NCBI GenBank assembly: GCA_965651815.1
Contig: CBFGTJ010000036.1
Location: forward strand, 1-21,067
Reading direction: 5' to 3'
DNA: 21,067 bases
From: CBFGTJ01 sp965651815
GTDB taxonomy: Bacteria > Actinomycetota > Acidimicrobiia > Acidimicrobiales > Microtrichaceae
A program made the position numbers and the translations under genes. Below, piece after piece: positions 14,081 to 21,067 of this stretch; positions within the stretch are counted from its first letter, which is position 1, and the number at the start of each line of letters is the position of its first letter. The notes under the pieces are model-generated. The model saw nothing but the letters and a program-made list of their open reading frames with translations. It did not search any database and was not told the origin of the DNA.

Positions 14081-14098
14081 CCGATCCTCCGTGGCCGA

Positions 14099-14127
14099 CC
14101 GCCCGCGGCACCTTCCCCTGCGGGCGG
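14099..14127. other. GC-rich hairpin in the surE leader
   Basis: An 8-bp perfect stem (CCGCCCGC at 14099-14106, GCGGGCGG at 14120-14127) with a 13-base loop lies about 19 bases upstream of the surE start. Its loop on the minus strand carries the purine-rich AGGGGAAGG. The role is unknown; it could affect surE translation or be only a chance GC structure. Confidence 0.3.
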
Positions 14128-14200
14128 CGCCCCAGACCGCGGTGCAGGTCACAGGGTGCCGGGGGGTCGGCGGGTCGCGGTGGGGGTAGGGGCACGGGTC

Positions 14201-15175
14201 GTGCACGTCCTCCTCCTCAACAACCCCGGCGCCGGTGCGGGGCGACCGGTCGGCACCGGGGAGCTCCGCCAGCTGCTCGAGCGGCACGGCCACACGGTCA
14301 GGCCGCTGTCCACCGACGACGACGGGTGGCGCGACGCGATCCGGGAGGGGTCGGAGGACGTCGTCGCGGTCGCCGGCGGTGACGGCACCCTCCGCGAGGT
14401 CCTCACCGCCCTCGCCGGCAGCGACGCCGCCGTCGGCGTGGTGGCCACGGGGACGGCGAACAACATCGCCCACTCGATCGGCGCCCCGGTCGACGACCCC
14501 GCGTCCTCGGTCGAGGGCTGGCACCGGGCCTCGACGCTGCGCTTCGACGTGCCGTCGTTCCGCACCGACGGTGGCCGGCACGGGCCCGGGAGCTCCCGCC
14601 TCGTCGAGTCCCTCGGCGGCGGGGTGTTCGCGGAGCTGCTCGCCGTCGCCGAGGAGCGGGAGGAGCGGGTCGGCGAGGACGGTGGCACCGAGGACGGCCT
14701 GCGCCTGCTGCGGCGGGTGCTGCGCAGCGCGGTGCCGCAGGCGTGGGAGGTGGTGCTCGACGGCCGGGACCTGTCGGGGGAGTACCTCGCGGTCGAGGCG
14801 ATGAACATCCGCCGCATCGGGCCGAACGTCGAGCTGGCGCCCGACGCGGATCCCGGCGACGGGCTCGTCGACCTGGTGCTCGTCGGCGAGGACGACCGCG
14901 CCACGCTCGCCGGCCACGTCGATGACCTCCTCAGGGTCGGCACCCCCGGCGAGCAGGTGGGTGCGCCAGAGCTGCACGTCCGCCGGGGACGGCTCGTCGA
15001 GCTCCGCCCGCCCCCGGGCTGCCACCTCCACGTCGACGACGAGCACTGGGTCGCGGCGCCGGCCCCCGGGGGCGGCAGCGAGCACCTCGCGTTGGAGGTG
15101 GACGGGACGGCGCTGCAGCTGCTGGTGCCCGGGCTCAGCCCGCCAACCGCTCCAGCGCTCCCCGGTCGATCCTGA
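14201..15175 (+). CDS. Diacylglycerol kinase-like lipid kinase
   Basis: This 324-residue protein has the DAGK catalytic fold (YegS/DgkB type), which phosphorylates lipids using ATP at the inner face of the membrane. It starts with VLLLNNPGAGAG and has the ATP-binding GGDGTLREVLTAL at 59-71 and ATGTANNIAHSIG at 82-94, where the usual GTxNDFA reads GTANNIA. LESLGGGVFAELL-like and AMNIRRIGPNVELAPDADPGDGLVDL sequences follow, matching the C-terminal beta-sandwich with the acidic metal site. The start chosen is the GTG at 14201, placed directly before the first strand, with AGGGG 11 bases upstream. The 3' end overlaps the convergent LLM gene by 41 bases. Sphingosine-kinase or NAD-kinase-like activities are possible alternatives; lipid kinase is the best call. 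Confidence 0.88.
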   Translation: MHVLLLNNPGAGAGRPVGTGELRQLLERHGHTVRPLSTDDDGWRDAIREGSEDVVAVAGGDGTLREVLTALAGSDAAVGVVATGTANNIAHSIGAPVDDPASSVEGWHRASTLRFDVPSFRTDGGRHGPGSSRLVESLGGGVFAELLAVAEEREERVGEDGGTEDGLRLLRRVLRSAVPQAWEVVLDGRDLSGEYLAVEAMNIRRIGPNVELAPDADPGDGLVDLVLVGEDDRATLAGHVDDLLRVGTPGEQVGAPELHVRRGRLVELRPPPGCHLHVDDEHWVAAPAPGGGSEHLALEVDGTALQLLVPGLSPPTAPALPGRS

Positions 15176-16037
15176 ACGCGTCCCCGATCGTCAGCGGCTG
15201 GATGCACACGTGGTCCGCGCCGGCGTCGTGGTGCTCGCGGATCCGGTCCCGGATCCGCTCGGGCGGACCCCACGCCACCAGCGCGTCGAGCAGGCGGGGC
15301 GCCCGGGACTCGATCTCGTCCTCGCCGAACCCCAGCCGCTTCCAGTTGTTGCGGTAGTTCGGAAGGTCCGCGTACAGGCCGAGCGCCGCGGCGGCGGTCG
15401 CGCGGCCCTCCTCGGCGTCCTCGGTCAGCACCACCTTCTGCTCGACGCAGAGCAGCTTCCCCGGTCCCAGCGCCGCACGGGCCTGCTCGGTGTGCTCCGG
15501 CACCGTCCAGTAGGGGAGGGCGCCGTCCGCGCGCTGCGCGGCGAGCTCCAGCATCTTCGGACCGAGTGCGGCGAGCAGCCGGGGCGGGGCCGGGTCCGGA
15601 GCCGGCGACAGGTACGGCGCCGCGTCCATCTGGTCGAGGTAGGTGCGCATCGCGCTGAGCGGCTTGCCGTAGGTCAGGCCCCGCAGCCCCTCGACCACCG
15701 GTTGGTGGCTGACGCCGATCCCCAGCACGAAGCGGCCGCTGCTCTGCTCCGCCACCGTGTTCGCCGCCTGGACCATCGGACCGGGGTGGCGGTGGAAGAT
15801 GTTCGCGATGCCGCTGGCGAGCACCAGCGAGCTGGTGTGCGCCGCGAGGTGCGCGGCGTGGGCGAACGGGTCCCGACCGAGGGTCTCGGGCAGCCAGAGC
15901 GCGCCGTAGCCCAGCGACTCGACCTGCTGCGCGACCTCGACCGCGACCGGCGCGCGCATCCCGTCGGTGGCGCACCAGACGCCCAGCGGACCGATCCGCT
16001 CGCGCCAGCGAGTGAGCTGCTCCTCGTCGAGTGGCAT
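15135..16037 (-). CDS. LLM-class F420-dependent oxidoreductase
   Basis: This 300-residue TIM-barrel protein of the luciferase-like family resembles the actinobacterial F420-dependent branch (MSMEG_4141-type). Seen motifs are RIGPLGVWCATDGM, ESLGYGALWLPET, SSLVLASGIANIFHRHPGPM (the non-prolyl cis-peptide region typical of the family), VAEQSSGRFVLGIGVSHQP and LAALGPKMLELAAQRADGALPYW. The cofactor is inferred from the family; F420 and FMN cannot be told apart by eye. The substrate is unknown. The ATG at 16037 has no SD, but a TATCCT -10 lies eight bases upstream, consistent with a leaderless mRNA. The gene diverges from the DAC-like gene and converges on the lipid-kinase gene, with which it shares 41 coding bases. 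Confidence 0.9.
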   Translation of the reverse strand: MPLDEEQLTRWRERIGPLGVWCATDGMRAPVAVEVAQQVESLGYGALWLPETLGRDPFAHAAHLAAHTSSLVLASGIANIFHRHPGPMVQAANTVAEQSSGRFVLGIGVSHQPVVEGLRGLTYGKPLSAMRTYLDQMDAAPYLSPAPDPAPPRLLAALGPKMLELAAQRADGALPYWTVPEHTEQARAALGPGKLLCVEQKVVLTEDAEEGRATAAAALGLYADLPNYRNNWKRLGFGEDEIESRAPRLLDALVAWGPPERIRDRIREHHDAGADHVCIQPLTIGDAFRIDRGALERLAG

Positions 16038-16045
16038 GGAGCCGC

Positions 16046-16051
16046 AGGATA
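16046..16051 (-). promoter_or_regulatory. Candidate -10 box (TATCCT) of the leaderless LLM gene
   Basis: TATCCT fits TANNNT and ends eight bases before the ATG at 16037. No SD precedes the ATG and no clear -35 is seen. Confidence 0.4.
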
Positions 16052-16126
16052 CGGCCCGACCCCCGAGTTTCGCCTCGGGAGCGCCCGAGCGCGCCGCCCG
16101 GTGACGTGGTCGGCAACACTGTGGCG

Positions 16127-17503
16127 GTGAGCTGGACGAGGTCAGCGACCGTCGGCGACCCGCCGCCGGACCCGGTGCTGGACCACGTCGCGGCGACGGT
16201 CACGGAGCTGCTGCTCGGCGCCCAGGTCGAGGCCGTGTACGCGCCCGCGGCCGAACCGGCGTTCGCGCCACCCCCGGGGCCGACGACGGCCGCCGCGTCG
16301 GACATGGGCCCTCCGGGGTGGCGTGTCGAGCTCCGTGTGGTGCTCCGCCCCGGTGTGGTGACGCTCGCGAGCGAGCGGTCGTCGCTGCTCCGCGAGGTCG
16401 TCCAGGTGCTCCCCGGCGCCGCGCTGCGCACCGTCGCGGCGTTCCGGCCGGTGGCCGACTCGCGTCCGTTGGGCCCGTCGGTGCGGCGGGCGCTGCGCGA
16501 CGCGCTCGCCGCCGAGGTGCTCGCCGACCTCCTCGCCGCGCGCTTCGACCACCCGGCCACCCCGAACCTGATCGAGGAGACCCTCGACTTCCTCATCGAG
16601 CTGAGCAGCACGCGGGTCGAGTCCCACGACCTGACCCACGGCGTGCTCGTCACGAACGTGCTGCGCGACGAGCCGAGGCTCCGCTTCTCGTACCCGGCGG
16701 ACGTCCGCACCGCGAAGCGCGCGCCGCTGCTGTTCGACGGGCAGCGCAGCGTGCTCGTGGTCGACCTCGAGGGACGTGCCCGCACCGAGCTGCAGCGCCA
16801 CCGCATCGACCGACTCGGCACCGCGGCGCCGGAGGCCCCGCTGCCGAGCGAGGAGTTCGTGGAGAGCGGTTCGCTGGTCGCGGAGGCGACGCGACGCCTC
16901 GGCGGGCTCGGGTTCTTCCTCCGCGCGGACCGCACGATCCGCGCGTTCGTCGACGGGCAGCCGCTGCTCGTGCGGCGGGGCGAGCACTGGACGGCGTTCC
17001 CGCTCGAGCTGACCTCGTCGATCGAGGGGATGATCGGCGGGGGCGCCGCGGCGACCATCGCGGTGCAGGCCGCGCTCATGATCTCCGGACAGCGCCACGG
17101 GGCGATCATCGCCATCGTCTCGGACGCCGAGCAGCTCGACGGGGTGGTGCCGCTCAAGGATCGCTTCGACCTGCGCGACGAGATCGACCGCGAGGCGATG
17201 CGCACCGAGACCCGGCTGCACCACCTGATCGACGCCGAGGACCTCGACGAGCACACGCTCGCCCGGCTCGCCGCGCTGGACGGCGCGACGGTCGTCGACC
17301 GCGACGCCAACCTCATCGCGTACGGCGCCGTGGTCGCGAGCAGCGACAGCCAGCACGAGGGTGCCCGCACCGCGGCGGCGAAGTCGCTGTCCACGCAGGC
17401 GGACGTCGTGCTCAAGGTGTCCGTCGACGGCGACATCACGATCTTCCGGCACGGCGCGGCGATCACGACGCTGCTCGGCCAGACCGTGGAGCGGCCACGG
17501 TGA
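16127..17503 (+). CDS. Diadenylate-cyclase-like (DisA_N) protein with an unclassified N-terminal region
   Basis: Residues ~310-458 of this 458-residue protein match the DAC fold. They include SGQRHGAIIAIVSD, a long acidic helix region, then ALDGATVVDRDANLIAYGAVV (catalytic DGA at 385-387) and HEGARTAAAKSLSTQADVVLKVSVDGDITIF. DAC enzymes make c-di-AMP from two ATP. The usual GTRHRAA/GARHRAA motif here reads GARTAAA, so ATP contact through RHR is altered and activity is doubtful. The N-terminal ~300 residues are unlike the DisA helix-hairpin-helix parts and have no membrane helix; they may be a sensor module of the kinds known to precede DAC domains. The start is uncertain: GTG 16127 has an AACACT box six bases upstream but no SD; 16121 and 16106 are in-frame alternatives. 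The stop overlaps the DUF72 start, so translation is coupled. Confidence 0.85.
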   Translation: MSWTRSATVGDPPPDPVLDHVAATVTELLLGAQVEAVYAPAAEPAFAPPPGPTTAAASDMGPPGWRVELRVVLRPGVVTLASERSSLLREVVQVLPGAALRTVAAFRPVADSRPLGPSVRRALRDALAAEVLADLLAARFDHPATPNLIEETLDFLIELSSTRVESHDLTHGVLVTNVLRDEPRLRFSYPADVRTAKRAPLLFDGQRSVLVVDLEGRARTELQRHRIDRLGTAAPEAPLPSEEFVESGSLVAEATRRLGGLGFFLRADRTIRAFVDGQPLLVRRGEHWTAFPLELTSSIEGMIGGGAAATIAVQAALMISGQRHGAIIAIVSDAEQLDGVVPLKDRFDLRDEIDREAMRTETRLHHLIDAEDLDEHTLARLAALDGATVVDRDANLIAYGAVVASSDSQHEGARTAAAKSLSTQADVVLKVSVDGDITIFRHGAAITTLLGQTVERPR

Positions 17504-18270
17504 GGTCGGGTCGCGGCACGGCTCGGGTCGGGTGCTCCGGCTGGGCCTACCGCGACTGGCGCGGCCCCGTCTACCCGGAGGACGCGCCGCAGCGCTCGTG
17601 GTTCGAGCACTACGCCCGGCGCTTCGACACCGTGGAGATCAACAACACCTTCTACCGGTTGCCACCGCCCGCGCAGGTCGAGCGGTGGCGGGACCAGGCG
17701 CCGCCGGGGTTCTGCTACGCGGTGAAGGTCGGCCGCTACGGGACCCACCGCAAGAAGCTGCGCGACGCGGATCAGTGGCTCGCCCGCCACCTCGAGCGCG
17801 TCGAGCTGCTCGGGGACGCCCTCGGTCCGAACCTCGTGCAGCTGCCGCCGAACTGGCGACGCGACGCGGCCCGGCTCGACTCGTTCCTCGAGGTCGCGCC
17901 GCGCCACGTGCGCTGGGCGGTGGAGGTGCGCCACGAGTCGTGGCTGCACGACGAGGTGCTCGACGTGCTGGCCCGGCACGGGGCCGCGCTCTGCGTCCAC
18001 GATCTGCTGCCCGGCCATCCCTGGGTGCGCACGACCGACTGGGCGTACGTCCGCTTCCACGGCACGGACGCGCCGGGCCACCCGTACGCCGGGAGCTACG
18101 GGGGCCGGCGGCTGCGGCCCGTCGCGGAGCGACTCACCGGATGGCTCGACGAGGGCTGCGACGTCTACGCCTACTTCAACAACGACATCGGCGGCGCGGC
18201 CGTGGGCGACGCCGAGTGGCTCCGTGCCCGGCTGTCGGGAGCGGACCGTTCGGGTAGGGGGGTCGGGTGA
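17500..18270 (+). CDS. DUF72 (YecE-like) family protein
   Basis: This 256-residue protein has the TIM-barrel-like DUF72 signatures GCSGWAYRDWRGPVYP, FDTVEINNTFYRLP, GFCYAVKVGRYGTHRKKL and WAVEVRHESWL. It ends with YAYFNNDIGGAAVGDA, which matches the family's C-terminal YxYFNND motif. The function of the family is not established; YecE-type proteins are widespread and soluble. The GTG start at 17500 overlaps the stop codon of the DAC-like gene (GTGA), and its TGA overlaps the GTG of the GH65 gene (GTGA at 18267-18270). It is therefore the middle gene of a coupled trio. Length is normal for the family. Confidence 0.92.
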   Translation: MRSGRGTARVGCSGWAYRDWRGPVYPEDAPQRSWFEHYARRFDTVEINNTFYRLPPPAQVERWRDQAPPGFCYAVKVGRYGTHRKKLRDADQWLARHLERVELLGDALGPNLVQLPPNWRRDAARLDSFLEVAPRHVRWAVEVRHESWLHDEVLDVLARHGAALCVHDLLPGHPWVRTTDWAYVRFHGTDAPGHPYAGSYGGRRLRPVAERLTGWLDEGCDVYAYFNNDIGGAAVGDAEWLRARLSGADRSGRGVG

Positions 18271-20657
18271 ACGAGTGGTCGATGGTGTTCGAGGGGCACG
18301 ACCCCGCCGACGAGGGGCGGCGCGAAGCCCTGCTGACGCTCGGCAACGGGTACTTCGCCACACGTGGCGCCGCGCCCGAGTGCGACGCCGACGACACCCA
18401 CTACCCGGGCACCTACGTCGCCGGCGTCTACAACCGGCTGGGGTCGGAGATCGCCGGCCGCTGGGTCGAGAACGAGAGCCTGGTGAACGCGCCGAACTGG
18501 CTGGTGCTGAAGTTCCGCGTCGCCGGGGGCGAGTGGGTCTGCGACCGCACCGCGACCGTCGTGTCGCACCGCGTCGAGCTCGACCTCCGCCAGGGCCTCA
18601 CCATCCGCCACACGACCTTCGAGGACGCCGAGGGCCGCCGCATCCGGCTCACCCAGCGGCGCTTCGTCAGCATGCGCGACGCGCACGCCGCGGCGCTGCA
18701 GACCACCCTCGTCCCGGAGAACTTCTCGGGGCGTCTCGAGGTCCTCTCCGCACTCGACGGCACGGTGCGCAACCGTGGCGTGAAGCGCTACCGGGACCTC
18801 CCCGACCAGCACCTGCGGCCGGTCCACCACGACGTCGAGGACGAGGACGTCGTCTGCCTGCACGTCGAGACGACGCAGTCCCACATCCGCATCTCCCAGG
18901 CGGCCCGCACCCACGCGTTCGCCGAGGGAGGTGACGTCGAGGTGGACCGCCGGGTGGTCGAGCGCCCCGGGTTCATCGGGCAGGTGCTCGCCTTCGACGT
19001 GGCGGAGGGCCGGGCGGTCGTGGTCGACAAGCTGGTCACGCTGTTCACCTCGCGCGACCCGGCGATCTCCGAGCCGGGTGTCGAGGCCTGCGACATGGTG
19101 CGGCACGTCGTGAAGGGCTTCGACGAGCTGCTCGAACGGCACGTCGTCGCGTGGCGCCACCTGTGGGAGCGGGCGCGCTTCGAGCTCGGCTCCGACGGCG
19201 ACATCGCCCGCATGGTCCACCTCCACAAGTTCCACGCGATGCAGACGGTGTCGGTCCACTCGGTGTCGCTGGACGTCGGGGTCCCCGCGCGCGGGCTGCA
19301 CGGCGAGGCGTACCGGGGCCACATCTTCTGGGACGAGCTGTTCATCTGCCCGTTCTTCAGCGTGCTGTTCCCCGAGCTCACCCGCTCGATCCTCATGTAC
19401 CGGTACCGCCGCCTCGACCAGGCGCGGCGCGCCGCGGCCGACGCCGGCTACGCCGGGGCGATGTTCCCGTGGCAGAGCGGCAGCAACGGGCGCGAGGAGA
19501 CCCAGACCATGCACCTGAACCCCGTCTCGGGGCGGTGGCTGCCCGACGCCTCGCACCTGCAACGGCACGTCAACGCGGCGATCGCGTACAACGTGTGGAA
19601 CTACTACCAGGCGACCGGTGACCAGGAGTTCATGCGCTTCTACGGCGCCGAGCTCGTACTGGAGATCGCCCGGTTCTGGGGCTCGATCGCCACCTACAAC
19701 CACGCGGAGGCCCGCTACGACATCTGCGGAGTGATGGGCCCCGACGAGTACCACGAGGGCTACCCCGACCGCGAGCAGCCGGGGCTCGACAACAACGCCT
19801 ACACGAACGTGATGGCAGCGTGGTGCCTGTGCCGGGCGCGCGAGCTGCTCGAGACGCTGCCCGAGGCGACGGCCACCGAGGTGGTGGAGAAGCTGGACAT
19901 CACCCCGGCGGAGCGCGAGCACTGGGCGGACGTCAGCGAGCGGATCCACGTCCCGTTCCACGACGGGGTCATCAGCCAGTTCGAGGGCTATGCGGACCTG
20001 CTCGAGCTCGACTGGGACCACTACGTCGCGAAGTACGGCGACATCAGCCGGACCGACCGCATCCTCGAGGCCGAGGGCGACGACACCGACCGCTACCAGG
20101 TCACCAAGCAGGCCGACGTCGTCATGCTCTTCTACCTGTTCAGCGCCGAGGAGCTCGAGGAGCTGCTCACCCACATGGGCTACGAGTACGACCTCGAGCT
20201 CATCCCGCGGACGATCGACTACTACGAGCAGCGCACCGCGCACGGGTCGACGCTGAGCCGCGTCGTGCACTCGTGGGTGCACTCGCGGGGGGACCGGAAG
20301 CGCTCGTGGGAGCAGTTCCGCGACGCGCTGCGCAGCGACGTCGACGACATCCAGGGCGGCACGACCGCCGAGGGCATCCACCTCGGCGCGATGGCCGGCA
20401 CGATCGACCTGCTGCAGCGCTGCTACACGGGGCTCGAGCTGCGGGGCGAGGTCCTCCACCTCAACCCGGCGCTGCCCGACGAGCTCGGCTCGCTCGCGTT
20501 CGACATCCACTTCCGCGGCCGCGCGGTGCGCCTCGAGTTCGGCCCCGACACCGCGCGCGTCAGCGTGGACCGGGCCGAAGACCGGCCGGTCACGGTGGAC
20601 TGCCGTGGCGAGGTCGTGGAGGTGCCCGCCGGCGGCGTCGTCGAGTTCGCGCTGTGA
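18267..20657 (+). CDS. Glycoside hydrolase family 65 disaccharide phosphorylase
   Basis: This 796-residue protein has the GH65 layout: an N-terminal beta-sandwich (~1-260), a helical linker, an (alpha/alpha)6 barrel (~310-690) and a C-terminal beta domain. The probable acid catalyst is Glu494 in GVMGPDEYHEGY. HGSTLS (659-664) is the phosphate-binding loop of the phosphorylases. RGHIFWDELFICPFF and FPWQSGSNGREETQ shape the active site. Such enzymes reversibly phosphorolyse trehalose, kojibiose, maltose or related glucosides, giving beta-glucose 1-phosphate. I cannot tell which disaccharide, and the gene lacks a nearby beta-phosphoglucomutase in this window. No signal peptide is seen, so it acts in the cytoplasm. 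The GTG start at 18267 overlaps the DUF72 stop. Confidence 0.93.
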   Translation: MNEWSMVFEGHDPADEGRREALLTLGNGYFATRGAAPECDADDTHYPGTYVAGVYNRLGSEIAGRWVENESLVNAPNWLVLKFRVAGGEWVCDRTATVVSHRVELDLRQGLTIRHTTFEDAEGRRIRLTQRRFVSMRDAHAAALQTTLVPENFSGRLEVLSALDGTVRNRGVKRYRDLPDQHLRPVHHDVEDEDVVCLHVETTQSHIRISQAARTHAFAEGGDVEVDRRVVERPGFIGQVLAFDVAEGRAVVVDKLVTLFTSRDPAISEPGVEACDMVRHVVKGFDELLERHVVAWRHLWERARFELGSDGDIARMVHLHKFHAMQTVSVHSVSLDVGVPARGLHGEAYRGHIFWDELFICPFFSVLFPELTRSILMYRYRRLDQARRAAADAGYAGAMFPWQSGSNGREETQTMHLNPVSGRWLPDASHLQRHVNAAIAYNVWNYYQATGDQEFMRFYGAELVLEIARFWGSIATYNHAEARYDICGVMGPDEYHEGYPDREQPGLDNNAYTNVMAAWCLCRARELLETLPEATATEVVEKLDITPAEREHWADVSERIHVPFHDGVISQFEGYADLLELDWDHYVAKYGDISRTDRILEAEGDDTDRYQVTKQADVVMLFYLFSAEELEELLTHMGYEYDLELIPRTIDYYEQRTAHGSTLSRVVHSWVHSRGDRKRSWEQFRDALRSDVDDIQGGTTAEGIHLGAMAGTIDLLQRCYTGLELRGEVLHLNPALPDELGSLAFDIHFRGRAVRLEFGPDTARVSVDRAEDRPVTVDCRGEVVEVPAGGVVEFAL

Positions 20658-20703
20658 GGCGCTGCCGTAACGTCGGGGCACACCGGGTGGAAGGAGTTCC
20701 CAG

Positions 20704-21067
20704 ATGAGCGACGAGGTGAACGACGGGACCGTGTTCGTCCAGGGCGTCGGAGCACCAGTGACGACCTACATGAGCGACTCGGTGGTGACGGTGCCGCCGA
20801 GCGCCACGCTGCGGGAGGTCGCCGCCTCCATCGCCGAGGAGACGATCGGGTGCGTGGTCGTCGGCACCGAGGACCGGGTCGAGGGCGTGGTGTCCGAGCG
20901 TGACATCGCGGTCGCCGTGGGGCGCGGCGACGACCTCGACGTCGTCACCGCGGGCGACCTCGACCACTCCGGGCTGGTCTGGGTGGGCACCGAGGCGACG
21001 ATCGGCGACGTCGCCGCGCAGATGATGCAGGGCTACGTGCGCCACGTGCTCGTCGGCGACGGCCAGC
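20704..21067 (+). CDS. CBS-domain pair protein, 3' end beyond the window
   Basis: About 121 residues are visible before the window ends. They contain a first CBS motif (TTYMSDSVVTVPPSATLREVAASIAEETIGCVVVG...GVVSERDIAVAVGRG) and the start of a second (TIGDVAAQMMQGYVRHVLVGDG). CBS pairs bind adenine nucleotides such as AMP, ATP or S-adenosylmethionine, and in some proteins c-di-AMP. The ATG at 20704 has a good AAGGAG SD eight bases upstream. The gene follows GH65 by 46 bases; a weak TAACGT box (20668-20673) in that gap could allow a separate start. If the protein is only a CBS pair, it may be a soluble adenylate sensor; whether another domain follows is unknown. Its position after the DAC-like gene is suggestive but not proof. 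Confidence 0.85.
   Translation, partial: MSDEVNDGTVFVQGVGAPVTTYMSDSVVTVPPSATLREVAASIAEETIGCVVVGTEDRVEGVVSERDIAVAVGRGDDLDVVTAGDLDHSGLVWVGTEATIGDVAAQMMQGYVRHVLVGDGQ

Noticed and set aside
14149..18363. A 1404-codon open frame on the minus strand
   Set aside because: It crosses the lipid-kinase, DAC-like and DUF72 genes in antisense and shows no domain motif, only Ser/Arg/Thr-rich composition caused by high GC.
18171..20681. An 836-codon open frame on the minus strand opposite GH65
   Set aside because: GH65 motifs are intact on the plus strand. The antisense frame is Val/Asp/Arg repeats without recognisable fold.
1..21067. CRISPR array, tRNA, insertion sequence or phage/attachment site
   Set aside because: I found no regularly spaced repeats, tRNA-like cloverleaf, transposase/integrase motifs or flanking target duplications.

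Overview
The window is high-GC DNA with dense, tightly packed genes, frequent GTG starts and many 4-base ATGA/GTGA stop-start overlaps. Several genes have a TANNNT -10 box six to eight bases before the start codon and no Shine-Dalgarno, which is typical of leaderless actinobacterial transcripts. With an NDMA-dependent (mycofactocin-type) alcohol dehydrogenase and an F420-type LLM oxidoreductase, this points to an actinobacterium, possibly of the Acidimicrobiia. That placement is inference. I see no tRNA, rRNA, CRISPR array, insertion sequence or phage gene, and no gene-free stretch longer than 300 bases.

Left part (1-3914, minus strand). The 5' part of an alcohol dehydrogenase gene is cut by the window edge. 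Before it lies a unit reading from right to left: a NYN/PIN-like small protein, a beta-propeller-like lipoprotein, an MBL-fold hydrolase and pyrE (orotate phosphoribosyltransferase). The last three genes overlap by 4 bases. The lipoprotein frame is broken by what looks like one extra base. A strong imperfect inverted repeat follows pyrE.

Osmolyte part (4042-9403, minus strand). This is a complete three-gene set of the N-acetylglutaminylglutamine amide (NAGGN) type: an AsnB-like amidotransferase, a GNAT/ATP-grasp fusion and an M42 peptidase-like protein, each joined to the next by a 4-base overlap. The operon is preceded by a good match to a general-stress/osmotic sigma (SigB/SigF) promoter, GTTT-N16-GGGTAC. 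A MarR-family regulator gene lies just upstream.

Middle (9572-14080). A small lipoprotein gene and a membrane-anchored Gmad2-domain protein gene diverge from a region rich in inverted repeats. An arsR-sulP operon follows; its promoter overlaps the stop codon of surE, and its palindromes look like operator sites.

Right part (14201-21067). There is a diacylglycerol-kinase-like lipid kinase and a convergent LLM oxidoreductase. These are followed by a plus-strand, translationally coupled unit: a diadenylate-cyclase-like (DisA_N) protein with an unusual N-terminal region and a degenerate RHR motif, a DUF72 protein, a GH65 glycoside phosphorylase, and, after a short gap, a CBS-pair protein cut by the window end. 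The DAC-like/CBS pairing next to disaccharide metabolism, together with the NAGGN operon, suggests (inference) a neighbourhood concerned with osmotic or stress physiology.
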